A stretch of DNA of 7,020 bases from Pedococcus sp. (GTDB lineage Bacteria; Actinomycetota; Actinomycetes; Actinomycetales; Dermatophilaceae), in NCBI GenBank assembly GCA_025936615.1, contig JAICSZ010000118.1:1-7020 (forward strand). The letters run 5' to 3'. A program made the translations under genes and the position numbers. The notes below the pieces were generated by a model that was given only the letters and a program-made list of their open reading frames with translations, was not told the origin of the DNA and made no database searches. Shown here piece by piece: positions 1-6,164 of the stretch. How positions within the stretch are numbered: position 1 is the stretch's first letter; the number at the start of each line of letters is the position of its first letter.

Positions 1-1027
1 GGTCCATGCGAACCTCGCCCGCCACCAGCCTGGCCCGGCACGTGCCGCAGACGCCGCCGGTGCACGAGTACGGGGCGTCCGGACGCGACCGCAGCGTCGC
101 GTTGAGGATGGTCTCCGCCTTGGTCGGCATCTCGATGCGCGTGCTGCGACCGTCGAGGTTCACCGTGACGACCGCGGCGGGCGGAGCCGACTCGTCGACG
201 ACCACCTCCTCACGCGGGCTCTCCTGCTCGGCAACGTGGAAGATCTCGTGGTGGACGTGGCGAGCGTCGACCCCCGCCTCCCGCAACAGCTCCTGCACGC
301 CGGTGACCATGCCGTAGGGACCGCACAGGTAGAACTCGTCAACGGTCTCGACGGGCGCGAGCAGGTCGAGGATGAGCCGGACCCGCTCAGGCTCCAGCCG
401 TCCGCTGAAGAGCTCGACGCCCTGCGGTTCACGAGACAGCACGTGCACGAGCTGGAGCCTGCCGAGGTAGCGGTTCTTGAGGTCCTCGAGCTCCTCGAGG
501 AACATCACGGAGGCCGTGCGCCGGTTGCCGAACAGCAGGGTCACCCGAGACTGCGGCTCCTCCTCCAGGACCGTGGTGATGAGCGAGAGGACCGGCGTGA
601 TGCCGGAGCCGGCAGCGATGGCGAGGTGATGCCGTATGCCGCCGGGCTGGGTCGGGCAGGTGAAGCTGCCCAGCGGGGTCATCACCTCGATGACGTCGCC
701 TGCGGCGACGGAGTCGTTGAGCCAGTTGGACATCCGGCCGCCTTGCACCCGCGCCGAGGCGACCCGGAGCGTGCCCGTGCGTTGCGCCTCGCTGCGGGCC
801 AGGCAGATGGAGTAGGACTGACGGACCTCTTCGTCGTTGATCGTCGTGCGCAACGTCAGGTGCTGCCCGGGCTCGTAGCGGTACCGCTCACGCAGCTCCT
901 CGGGCACGGCGAAGGTGATGGCGACGGCGTCGTCGGTGAGCCGCTCGACGTCGGCAACCGTGAGCGCGTGGAACTGCGCGCGGCGGCGCTGGACGGTGTC
1001 CGTGCGTGGGTTGGACAGCAGTGGCAT
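1..1027 (-). CDS. paaE: PaaE, reductase component of phenylacetyl-CoA 1,2-epoxidase (3' end beyond window)
   Basis: PaaE passes electrons from NAD(P)H through FAD and a plant-type 2Fe-2S cluster to the di-iron oxygenase PaaA. The 342 visible codons show the order expected of a ferredoxin-NADP reductase/ferredoxin fusion. The FAD site RQSYSIC is at residues 69-75, and VQGGRMSNWL follows soon after. The nucleotide-binding AAGSGITP is at 138-145 and CGPYGM at 235-240. Cluster ligands C322, C327 and C330 lie in the pattern CTGGVCGTC. The fourth ligand cysteine, normally about 30 residues later, falls outside the window, so only the last few tens of residues are missing. The start is ATG at 1027-1025. 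A GAGGG Shine-Dalgarno (1039-1035) overlaps the paaD stop 10 bases upstream, so translation is probably coupled to paaD. Older nomenclatures call this gene paaK. Identity is secure from motifs and operon position. Confidence 0.96.
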   Translation of the reverse strand, partial: MPLLSNPRTDTVQRRRAQFHALTVADVERLTDDAVAITFAVPEELRERYRYEPGQHLTLRTTINDEEVRQSYSICLARSEAQRTGTLRVASARVQGGRMSNWLNDSVAAGDVIEVMTPLGSFTCPTQPGGIRHHLAIAAGSGITPVLSLITTVLEEEPQSRVTLLFGNRRTASVMFLEELEDLKNRYLGRLQLVHVLSREPQGVELFSGRLEPERVRLILDLLAPVETVDEFYLCGPYGMVTGVQELLREAGVDARHVHHEIFHVAEQESPREEVVVDESAPPAAVVTVNLDGRSTRIEMPTKAETILNATLRSRPDAPYSCTGGVCGTCRARLVAGEVRMD

Positions 1028-1037
1028 CAGCGGGCCC

Positions 1038-1544
1038 TCACAGGGTCTTGAACTCGTCGAACGGCTCGCGGCAGGTCAGGCAGCGGCGCAGTGCCTTGCA
1101 GGCGGTCGACCCGAACCTGGCGATCTCCTCGGTGTCGGTGCTGCCGCACTGGGGGCAGGCGACCTGTCGCCGTTGGAGGGACAGGGAGACCCTGCCGGCG
1201 GCCACGGGCCGGTGGCCACTCGGCGGAGCGATCCCGAACTCGCGCAGCCGCTCGCGGCCGCGCTCGCTCATCCAGTCGGTGGTCCACGCAGGGCTGAGCC
1301 GCGTCTTGACGCTGCAGGACCAGCCAGCCCTGGCGGCGACGTGCGCGATGTGCCGCTCGATGACGTCCATCGCCGGGCAGCCGGAGTAGGTCGGGGTGAT
1401 CGTGACCTCGACGTGGCGTCCCGACTCGTCCACCACGACCTCCCGCAGGATGCCGAGGTCCTCGATGGTGACGACGGGCACCTCCGGGTCGGGGACGTCC
1501 GCGATCGCCTGTGCCACCGGCAGCTTCGTCGTAACCGCGCTCAT
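1038..1544 (-). CDS. paaD: PaaD, probable Fe-S assembly factor of the phenylacetyl-CoA epoxidase
   Basis: This 168-residue protein has the normal PaaD length. The first half is a DUF59/MIP18-type domain, with PDPEVPVVTIEDLGIL at residues 18-33 and the conserved cysteine C56 in TPTYSGCPAMD. The C-terminal quarter is a cysteine cluster: CPQC at 130-133, FGSTACK at 144-150 with C149, then C155 and C158. It probably binds zinc or iron. Family knowledge: DUF59 proteins act in Fe-S cluster maturation, and PaaD is needed for an active epoxidase although it is not in the purified complex. Its likely client is the PaaE 2Fe-2S cluster. The start is ATG at 1544-1542, four bases after the paaC stop. The open frame continues upstream of it, but that stretch is only a shadow of paaC. 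paaE follows after 10 bases. Confidence 0.95.
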   Translation of the reverse strand: MSAVTTKLPVAQAIADVPDPEVPVVTIEDLGILREVVVDESGRHVEVTITPTYSGCPAMDVIERHIAHVAARAGWSCSVKTRLSPAWTTDWMSERGRERLREFGIAPPSGHRPVAAGRVSLSLQRRQVACPQCGSTDTEEIARFGSTACKALRRCLTCREPFDEFKTL

Positions 1545-1548
1545 GGGG

Positions 1549-2358
1549 TCACCACCGGGCCCCTGGGTGGGAGCGGGCGATGTGCTGCATCTCCGCCAGC
1601 AGGTAGCCCATCGGGCGTGAGTGCACGCCGTCGCGCCCTCCACGGGAGCGCCACTTCGTCTCCGTCGGCAGCTCGAGCGTCGCCTCGGCCACGACCGTGG
1701 TGACGTGCGCGACGGCCGCGTGGTGCAACGAGGACGGCAGCACGCCGAGTCCCGACTCGGCCGCTGCCACTGACGCGGCGTCGTCGTCGAACAGCTCAGC
1801 GAGGTAGGGCAGTGCCGTGACCAGACCCTGCTGCATGCGCTCGTGCGACTCCGACGTGCCGTCACCGAGCCGCAGGACCCACTGCGTCGCGTGGTCGCGG
1901 TGGTAGTCGACCTCCTTGAGCGCCTTCTCCGCCACTCCCGCGAGGACCGTGTCACCCGAAGCCCGCAAGGCGGCATACAGCTCGCACTGGTAGCTGGAGA
2001 ACCACAGCAGCCGCGCCATCTCGAACCCGAAACCGGCACGCTCCTGCTCGACGAGGTGCACGTTGCGGAACTCTCGCTCGTCGCGGAAGTACGCCAGGTC
2101 GTCCTCCGAGCGGCCCGTGCCGTCGAGCTCGCCGACGCGGGTCAGCAGCGCCCGTGCCTGGCCGAGCAGGTCGAGCCCGACGTTGGCCAGGGCCATGTCC
2201 TCCTCGATCTGTGGACCGCGCGAGATCCACTCCCCCAGCCGCTGCGCGTAGACGAGCGCGTCGTCGGCGAGGCCGAGCACGTACGACGCATGAGTGGCCA
2301 GGGGCCGGGGTCCCCGCGAAGTATCGGAGCGAAGCGGAGAACTTCGTGGGGTGGTCAT
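1549..2358 (-). CDS. paaC: PaaC, structural subunit of the phenylacetyl-CoA 1,2-epoxidase oxygenase
   Basis: PaaC is a ferritin-fold protein that pairs with PaaA to form the oxygenase core. It is a paralogue that does not carry the working di-iron centre. The 269 residues match the family along their length: DDALVYAQRLGEW at 32-44, EEDMALANVGLDLLGQAR at 52-69, DLAYFRDEREFRN at 87-99, KEVDYHRDHATQW at 148-160, RLGDGTSESHERMQ at 163-176, and the C-terminal MGYLLAEMQHIARSHPGARW. The start is ATG at 2358-2356, overlapping the paaB stop as ATGA, so translation is coupled. The first 20 or so residues extend beyond the E. coli protein as I recall it. They are Ser/Arg/Pro-rich and are encoded largely by an imperfect palindrome (2312-2351), described separately. 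Confidence 0.97.
   Translation of the reverse strand: MTTPRSSPLRSDTSRGPRPLATHASYVLGLADDALVYAQRLGEWISRGPQIEEDMALANVGLDLLGQARALLTRVGELDGTGRSEDDLAYFRDEREFRNVHLVEQERAGFGFEMARLLWFSSYQCELYAALRASGDTVLAGVAEKALKEVDYHRDHATQWVLRLGDGTSESHERMQQGLVTALPYLAELFDDDAASVAAAESGLGVLPSSLHHAAVAHVTTVVAEATLELPTETKWRSRGGRDGVHSRPMGYLLAEMQHIARSHPGARW
2312..2351. repeat. 40-bp imperfect palindrome inside the start of paaC
   Basis: The left arm CCCCGCGAAGT (2312-2322) and the right arm ACTTCGTGGGG (2341-2351) pair at 10 of 11 positions. The single mismatch becomes a G-U pair in plus-strand RNA and an A-C mismatch in paaC mRNA. The 18-base centre contains CGGAG twice around CGAAG. It encodes residues 3-16 of PaaC (TPRSSPLRSDTSRG), which lie before the conserved domain. 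It may be a dispersed short palindromic repeat that inserted in frame, or a local mRNA hairpin at the paaB-paaC junction. Only one copy is present in this window. Confidence 0.5.
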
Positions 2359-2654
2359 AGGTACTCGACGTCTTCCGGTACGTCGTAGAACGTCGGGTGG
2401 CGGTAGACCTTGTCGCCGGCGGGGTCGAAGAACGAGTCACGCTCGTCCGGCGAGGACGCGGTGATGTCCGCGGCGCGCACGACCCAGAGGGAGACGCCTT
2501 CCTGACGGCGGGTGTAGACGTCGCGGGCGTTGCGCAACGCCATCGTGGCGTCAGGAGCGTGCAGCGACCCGACGTGGACGTGCGACAAGCCACGCTTGCC
2601 GCGGACGAAGACCTCCCAGAGTGGCCACGTCTTCGGGCCCGACTCCGCGCTCAC
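2355..2654 (-). CDS. paaB: PaaB, small subunit of the phenylacetyl-CoA 1,2-epoxidase
   Basis: This 99-residue protein has the standard PaaB length and core: [41 protein letters not shown], then [10 protein letters not shown] and a C-terminal stretch with [25 protein letters not shown]. Family knowledge: PaaB has no catalytic residues of its own and bridges PaaA-PaaC units, organising the epoxidase and aiding reductase contact. The start is GTG at 2654-2652, sharing four bases (GTGA) with the paaA stop. The stop shares ATGA with the paaC start. Both junctions favour translational coupling, which suits subunits needed in fixed ratio. No separate Shine-Dalgarno is needed to explain expression. 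Confidence 0.97.
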   Translation of the reverse strand: MSAESGPKTWPLWEVFVRGKRGLSHVHVGSLHAPDATMALRNARDVYTRRQEGVSLWVVRAADITASSPDERDSFFDPAGDKVYRHPTFYDVPEDVEYL

Positions 2655-3661
2655 GCGACCGCCTCCTGCGAAGCCTGCTTCGCGGCATACGCACTGGCCG
2701 CCTCGCGCACCCAGGCACCTTCGTCATGGGCCTTGCGACGGAAGGCGATCCGTTCCGCGTTGCAAGGGCCGTCGCCCTTGAGGACCCGCCAGAACTCGTC
2801 CCAGTCGATCGGCCCGAAGTCGTAGTGCCCGCGCTGGGCATTCCAGCTCAGGTCGGGGTCGGGAATTCGGATGCCGAGCCGGTCGGCCTGGGGCACCATC
2901 ATGTCGACGAACTTCTGGCGGAGGTCGTCGTTGCTGAACCGCTTGATGCCCCACGCCATGGACTGCTCGGTGTGGCCGCCCCTGGCCACCTCGCCCGTGT
3001 CGGGCGGGCCGAACATCATGAGCGCCGGCCACCACCAGCGGTCTGCAGCGTCCTGGGCCATCGCCTGCTGTCCCTCGGTGCCGCGCATGAGGGTCCACAG
3101 GATCTCGAAGCCCTGCCGCTGGTGGAAGGACTCCTCCTTGCAGACCCGGATCATCGCGCGCGCGTAGGGGCCGTAGGAGCACCTGCACAGCGGCACCTGG
3201 TTCATGATCGCGGCGCCGTCGACCAGCCACCCGATCGCTCCGCAGTCGGCCCACGTGAGGGTCGGGTAGTTGAAGATCGAGGAGTACTTCTGCCGGCCGG
3301 TGTGCAGGCGGTCGAGCAGGTCCTCGCGGTCGACGCCGAGCGTCTCGGCGGCCGAGTAGAGGTAGAGGCCGTGGCCGGCCTCGTCCTGCACCTTGGCCAT
3401 GAGGATCGCCTTGCGGCGCAACGATGGCGCCCGCGTGATCCAGTTGCCCTCGGGCTGCATGCCGATGATCTCGGAGTGCGCGTGCTGGGCGATCTGGCGG
3501 ATCAGCGTCTGGCGGTAGTCCTCGGGCATCTCGTCACGCGGCTCGATGCGCTGCTCGCGGTCGATGAGGTCGTCGAACAGGCCGGACTCGGCGGCGTTGA
3601 GCGGCTCGTCGGGGCCCGGCAGTGGGCGCTCGTCACCGGTGTCGAAGTCGTTGCCGTACAT
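2651..3661 (-). CDS. paaA: PaaA, catalytic di-iron subunit of phenylacetyl-CoA 1,2-epoxidase
   Basis: PaaA uses O2 and electrons from PaaE to epoxidise the aromatic ring of phenylacetyl-CoA, the committing step of aerobic phenylacetate breakdown. The 336 residues contain the family's typical segments: [20 protein letters not shown] at 60-79, [16 protein letters not shown] at 91-106, [20 protein letters not shown] at 126-145, and [13 protein letters not shown] at 174-186. Two ExxH motifs, E94-H97 and E177-H180, plus E64 are the evident di-iron ligands. Residues 1-30 form an acidic, proline-containing extension before the family's common core. I chose ATG at 3661-3659 because the product MYGNDFD reads straight into the core. 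The frame stays open upstream, but into the divergent gene. GGGGG lies 2 bases upstream, closer than a usual Shine-Dalgarno. It is the first gene of paaABCDE. Confidence 0.97.
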   Translation of the reverse strand: MYGNDFDTGDERPLPGPDEPLNAAESGLFDDLIDREQRIEPRDEMPEDYRQTLIRQIAQHAHSEIIGMQPEGNWITRAPSLRRKAILMAKVQDEAGHGLYLYSAAETLGVDREDLLDRLHTGRQKYSSIFNYPTLTWADCGAIGWLVDGAAIMNQVPLCRCSYGPYARAMIRVCKEESFHQRQGFEILWTLMRGTEGQQAMAQDAADRWWWPALMMFGPPDTGEVARGGHTEQSMAWGIKRFSNDDLRQKFVDMMVPQADRLGIRIPDPDLSWNAQRGHYDFGPIDWDEFWRVLKGDGPCNAERIAFRRKAHDEGAWVREAASAYAAKQASQEAVA

Positions 3662-3667
3662 GCCCCC

Positions 3668-3697
3668 AGTATGCCGGGTTGTTACACCTTGCTGCAA
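3668..3697 (-). promoter_or_regulatory. Candidate paaABCDE promoter
   Basis: Read on the minus strand, TTGCAG (3697-3692) and CATACT (3673-3668) are separated by 18 bases and resemble -35 and -10 hexamers. The -10 element ends six bases before the paaA ATG. A transcript starting 7 bases after it would begin at or beside the start codon, so the mRNA could be leaderless or nearly so. The -10 match is moderate and partly overlaps the GTATGCC motif copy at 3669-3675. The assignment is inferred from spacing, with no direct evidence of a start site. Confidence 0.4.
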
Positions 3698-3702
3698 AGG
3701 TG
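3685..3702. promoter_or_regulatory. Inverted repeat, possible operator for the paa operon
   Basis: CACCTT (3685-3690) and AAGGTG (3697-3702) form a perfect 6-bp inverted repeat around GCTGCA. It covers the candidate paaA -35 hexamer and is the clearest dyad in the divergent intergenic region. That is where a repressor responding to phenylacetyl-CoA, such as a TetR-type PaaR or a PaaX, would be expected to act. No regulator gene is in the window. The site does not look like the longer ACCG/CGGT-type operator I recall for Corynebacterium PaaR, so the binding protein is unknown. Confidence 0.4.
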
Positions 3703-3733
3703 CGCCATCCGTGTCACATTGTGGAGCCGGTGC

Positions 3734-3738
3734 GAGGA
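3734..3738 (+). promoter_or_regulatory. Shine-Dalgarno site of the GNAT gene
   Basis: GAGGA lies 7 bases before the ATG at 3746. It is a strong ribosome binding site with near-ideal spacing, and it fixes this start within a reading frame that stays open far upstream. Confidence 0.8.
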
Positions 3739-3745
3739 TTGGCGC

Positions 3746-4330
3746 ATGTCTCCCGACCACGACCACGGGCACCAGCACGCCCCGGGACCGCTCGCCGACG
3801 CGAGCGTGCGCCTGGCGCGGGAGAGCGACGCCCCTGCCGTGGGGTTGGTGCAGGCCGCGGTGTGGAAGGACGCGTATGCCGGTGTGCTCCCTGCGCAGGT
3901 CCTGGCCACCTTCGAGCCCACCGCCTTCGCGAACTCGTGGCGCCGCTCGCTGGCCGCTCCACCCGAGGGCGTCTACCGGCTCCTTGCCGCGTGCGCAGGA
4001 GACCAGGTCGTGGGCTTCGCCTCGATCGGACCCAGCCAGGACCCCGACGCGTCCCCGGAGACCGGCGAGCTCTCCGCCATCGGGGTGCACCCACAGGCCA
4101 GGCGCGCCGGACACGGGTCACGGCTGCTCAACGCCAGCGTCGACACCCTCCGTGGCGCGGGGGCGGAGACGATGCACGTCTGGGTCCTCGCCGAGGACGA
4201 GGCCACCCGCGCCTTCCTCGTGCAGGCGGGGCTGGTGCCGGACGGCGCGTTCCGAGACCGGGTCGTCGCGCCCGACGGCCGGACCGCGCGCGAGGTTCGC
4301 CTGGTGGCCGACCTCGGCACCGAGCCGTGA
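3746..4330 (+). CDS. GNAT family N-acetyltransferase with His-rich N-terminus
   Basis: The 194-residue product is a GCN5-related acetyltransferase, which moves an acetyl group from acetyl-CoA to an amine. The fold starts at [20 protein letters not shown] (21-40). The acetyl-CoA loop is RRAGHG at residues 119-124, the RxxGxG signature, after the beta-strand ELSAIGVHP (108-116). The strand [23 protein letters not shown] (143-165) completes the core, as usual in the family. Residues 5-11, HDHGHQH, make a small histidine-rich tail that could bind metal but might be incidental. The substrate cannot be read from the sequence. Its stop overlaps the azlC start (GTGA), so it is probably co-translated with the exporter genes, and an amino acid or amine related to the exported compound is a reasonable but unproven guess. 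It diverges from paaA across 84 bases. Confidence 0.9.
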   Translation: MSPDHDHGHQHAPGPLADASVRLARESDAPAVGLVQAAVWKDAYAGVLPAQVLATFEPTAFANSWRRSLAAPPEGVYRLLAACAGDQVVGFASIGPSQDPDASPETGELSAIGVHPQARRAGHGSRLLNASVDTLRGAGAETMHVWVLAEDEATRAFLVQAGLVPDGAFRDRVVAPDGRTAREVRLVADLGTEP

Positions 4331-5076
4331 GCGCGCCCACGGGCGCCCAACGACGTCAGGTCCTGCGCCAGGCCGCGTCCGTGGCCGTTGCCACCGGCGC
4401 CTACGGCATCAGCTTCGGGGCACTGTCCGTTGCAGCTGGGCTGAGCGTGTGGCAGACCTGCGCGCTCTCGCTGCTGCTGTTCTCGGGGGCCTCGCAGTTC
4501 GCCCTCGTCGGCATCCTCGCGGGCGGTCCGGCCGGTGGGGCGGCGGCGGTCGCCACCTCGACGTTGCTCGGCGTGCGCAACCTGCTCTACGGCCTGCAGG
4601 TCTCACGAATGCTGGGCGTGCGCGGTCCAAGGCGCCTGCTCGCCGCCCAGCTGACCATCGACGAGTCGACTGCCGTCGGCATCGCACAGCCGGAGGCGGC
4701 GGCCGCGCGAGTCGGATTCTGGGCCACCGGGCTGGGGATCTACGCCCTGTGGAACCTCATGACCTTCGCCGGTGCCATCGTGGGGGACGCCATCGGGGAC
4801 CCGAAGGCATACGGCCTGGACGCCGCGGCTGCGGCAGCCTTCACCGCGCTGCTCTGGCCACGGCTGAAGAGCCTGGACGCCTTCGCGATCGCAGCGGTAG
4901 CGGCGGTTGCGGCGGTGCTGCTCGCGCCGCACGCACCTGCTGGGGTGCCCGTTCTGGTCGCCGCTGCGGCCGCCCTGCTCGCCGGCCTCTGGAGGCGGGC
5001 GCACCACGACCCCGCGCCCCCGCACCAGTGGGCCGGCGAGGGCGACCTGGCAGCGGAGCCGGGAACGCGGTCATGA
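4327..5076 (+). CDS. azlC: AzlC family protein, large subunit of a branched-chain amino acid-type exporter
   Basis: AzlC is the large membrane subunit of a two-component exporter. Relatives (Bacillus AzlCD, Corynebacterium BrnFE) export branched-chain amino acids or analogues. The 249-residue product carries the family hallmarks: GAYGISFGALSVAAGLS at 24-40, the FSGASQFALVGIL segment at 52-64, LGVRNLLYGLQ at 81-91, and TIDESTAVG at 110-118. Hydrophobic segments near 12-38, 42-66, 70-90, 128-153, 163-178, 185-200 and 205-222 suggest a polytopic protein. The start is GTG at 4327, overlapping the GNAT stop, and the stop overlaps the azlD ATG. Residues 223-249 are a polar tail (RRAHHDPAPPHQWAGEGDL), probably cytoplasmic. 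The family is certain. The substrate is inferred, since AzlC homologues differ in what they carry. Confidence 0.93.
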   Translation: MSAPTGAQRRQVLRQAASVAVATGAYGISFGALSVAAGLSVWQTCALSLLLFSGASQFALVGILAGGPAGGAAAVATSTLLGVRNLLYGLQVSRMLGVRGPRRLLAAQLTIDESTAVGIAQPEAAAARVGFWATGLGIYALWNLMTFAGAIVGDAIGDPKAYGLDAAAAAAFTALLWPRLKSLDAFAIAAVAAVAAVLLAPHAPAGVPVLVAAAAALLAGLWRRAHHDPAPPHQWAGEGDLAAEPGTRS

Positions 5077-5387
5077 GCACCTGGACGACGGTGCTCGTCG
5101 CCAGCGCGCTCGCCTACGCCCTCAAGCTGCTCGGCCACGTCGTACCGGCCCGCTGGCTCGACGGGGAGCGCACCAGCCGGGTCACCTCGGCACTGCCCAT
5201 CGCGCTGCTCGCAGCGCTGGTCGGCGTGCAGACCCTGACCAGCAGCTCCGGGCAGGTCGTCGTGGACTCCCGGGCCGCGGCCGTGCTGGTGGCCATCGTG
5301 GCACTGCTGCTCCGGGCGCCGTTCATCGTCGTGGTGGTCCTCGCCGCGGCGGTGGCGGCAGGACTGAGGGCACTGGGGCTGCCCTGA
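5073..5387 (+). CDS. azlD: AzlD family protein, small subunit of the AzlCD-type exporter
   Basis: The 104-residue hydrophobic protein has about four membrane segments (roughly 4-22, 38-55, 66-82, 84-102). The N-terminal pattern WTTVLVASALAYALKLLGHVVPARWL and the central TSALPIALLAALVGVQTL are typical of AzlD. RAPFIVVVVLAAAVAAGLRAL closes the protein. AzlD-type subunits accompany AzlC and are needed for export. The start is ATG at 5073, sharing four bases with the azlC stop (ATGA), the usual coupled arrangement of this pair. It ends the plus-strand operon. The 30 bases before the convergent VOC gene's stop contain no convincing terminator. Confidence 0.92.
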   Translation: MSTWTTVLVASALAYALKLLGHVVPARWLDGERTSRVTSALPIALLAALVGVQTLTSSSGQVVVDSRAAAVLVAIVALLLRAPFIVVVVLAAAVAAGLRALGLP

Positions 5388-5417
5388 GTCGCCGTTCGCC
5401 CCGACGCGTCCCGGCGG

Positions 5418-5789
5418 CTACTCCCACGTCCGGGCGTCCTCCACGAACTGATCGCCCGTCTGGACACCCACCACGCAGAACAGCAGCCCGCCGGGGTCCT
5501 GCATGATGACGTAGCCGTCGCGCTCCTCCATGACGGTCCCACCGAGGCCCTGGAGCCGGATGACCTCCGCCGCGACGTCGTCCGACTCGATGTCGAGGTG
5601 GATCCGCGGCGGCGTGCCCCTCCCGGTGCGCTGGACCTCGAGGTTGAGGCCGCCCACCTCGCCGACACCGGCATAGGGGCCGTCCGGCGTCGGTCTGACG
5701 CCCTGGACCCCGGCCCAGAAGGCGAGGCACGCCTCGTAGCTCTCCTCGGGGTGGTCGACCAGGACGATGCCGATGCGCGAGCGGTGCAT
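5418..5789 (-). CDS. VOC superfamily protein (glyoxalase-like domain)
   Basis: This 123-residue protein has the two beta-alpha-beta-beta-beta modules of the vicinal oxygen chelate fold and most resembles the glyoxalase-6-type actinobacterial proteins. Visible elements are RIGIVLVDHPEESYEACLAFWAGVQG (5-30), GLNLEVQR (47-54), PRIHLDIESDDVAAEVIRLQGLGGTVM (61-87), and DGYVIMQDPGGLLFCVVGV (91-109). H64 sits at the usual metal-ligand position of the second module. The terminal motif reads DPGGLLFCVV where many relatives have DPEGNEFCVV, so the last glutamate ligand is absent. The protein may bind a ligand without glyoxalase-like catalysis. The start is ATG at 5789-5787, preceded by a TAnnnT box rather than a Shine-Dalgarno. 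The gene lies 27 bases downstream of the membrane-protein gene and converges on azlD. The specific role is unknown. Confidence 0.85.
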   Translation of the reverse strand: MHRSRIGIVLVDHPEESYEACLAFWAGVQGVRPTPDGPYAGVGEVGGLNLEVQRTGRGTPPRIHLDIESDDVAAEVIRLQGLGGTVMEERDGYVIMQDPGGLLFCVVGVQTGDQFVEDARTWE

Positions 5790-5796
5790 GCGCGCA

Positions 5797-5802
5797 ACGC
5801 TA
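5797..5802 (-). promoter_or_regulatory. Candidate -10 box giving a leaderless transcript for the VOC gene
   Basis: On the minus strand TAGCGT (5802-5797) matches TAnnnT and is followed by exactly 7 bases before ATG. Transcription would then start at the A of the start codon. There is no Shine-Dalgarno in those 7 bases and no clear -35, as is common for actinobacterial leaderless promoters. It lies in the 27-base gap after the membrane-protein gene. Confidence 0.4.
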
Positions 5803-5816
5803 ATGCTGCGCAGGCG

Positions 5817-6164
5817 TCAGCCGCGCGCGGTCCGCCAGGCGCGCACCGCGGCACGGTAGTGGCGCTGCTCGCCCACCCGGTCGCCGGACACTCGGCACGC
5901 CTCGGCCAGCTCCAGCTCCTCGCGCCACTTTCCTTGCGGCTCACCAGTGTTCGCCTCGGCCATCATCCTGGCTCCGTCGCGGGCCATGCGGAACAGCGGC
6001 ACCATCGCCAGCAGCGCCACGAGTGGGACGGCGATCACCGCGAGACCGAACAGCATCGCCACCGGACGGCCGTCGCGGACCAGCTCGACCCCACGCCAGC
6101 CGATGGTCGCCGAGTAGAAGGCGAGCACGACGAGCAGGACGAGGGCGGTGACCTTCTCGCGCAC
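5817..6164 (-). CDS. Uncharacterised two-helix membrane protein downstream of dapB
   Basis: I do not recognise a named family. The 115-residue product has two strong membrane helices, about residues 5-22 (VTALVLLVVLAFYSATIG) and 36-58 (VAMLFGLAVIAVPLVALLAMVPL). A short arginine-containing loop separates them. Positive residues R2 and K4 before helix 1 and R59, R62 and R66 after helix 2 suggest both ends face the cytoplasm. The soluble tail, LELAEACRVSGDRVGEQRHYRAAVRAW (84-110), looks like a single TPR-type helical hairpin. The start is GTG at 6164-6162. It shares one base with the dapB TAG stop (TAGTG), so the two genes are probably coupled. The frame is open further upstream but only as a shadow of dapB. 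No catalytic motif is visible. A small scaffold or assembly role at the membrane is a guess. Confidence 0.8.
   Translation of the reverse strand: MREKVTALVLLVVLAFYSATIGWRGVELVRDGRPVAMLFGLAVIAVPLVALLAMVPLFRMARDGARMMAEANTGEPQGKWREELELAEACRVSGDRVGEQRHYRAAVRAWRTARG

Noticed and set aside
236..1051. Plus-strand 271-residue open frame.
   Set aside because: It is antisense to paaE, which has clear FAD, NAD and 2Fe-2S motifs. The plus-strand product has low-complexity composition and no recognisable domain.
2621..3745. Long plus-strand open frame running into the GNAT gene.
   Set aside because: It is the antisense of paaA and paaB, a common effect of high GC. The strong Shine-Dalgarno at 3734-3738 sets the GNAT start at 3746.
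3662..4114. Upstream in-frame extension of PaaA (to 4114) overlapping the GNAT gene.
   Set aside because: It is antisense to a convincing GNAT domain and unlike any PaaA. MYGNDFD at 3661 is the natural start.
5388..5418. Possible bidirectional terminator between azlD and the VOC gene (GTCGCCG paired with CGGCGGC).
   Set aside because: Only a 7-bp stem with one wobble pair and a 17-base loop, and no T tract. A short palindrome GACGCGTC lies inside, but this is not enough to call a terminator.
5791..5811. Inverted repeat GCGCA...TGCGC before the VOC gene.
   Set aside because: Five-base GC-rich arms are expected by chance at this composition, and the segment is better explained by the TAGCGT box.
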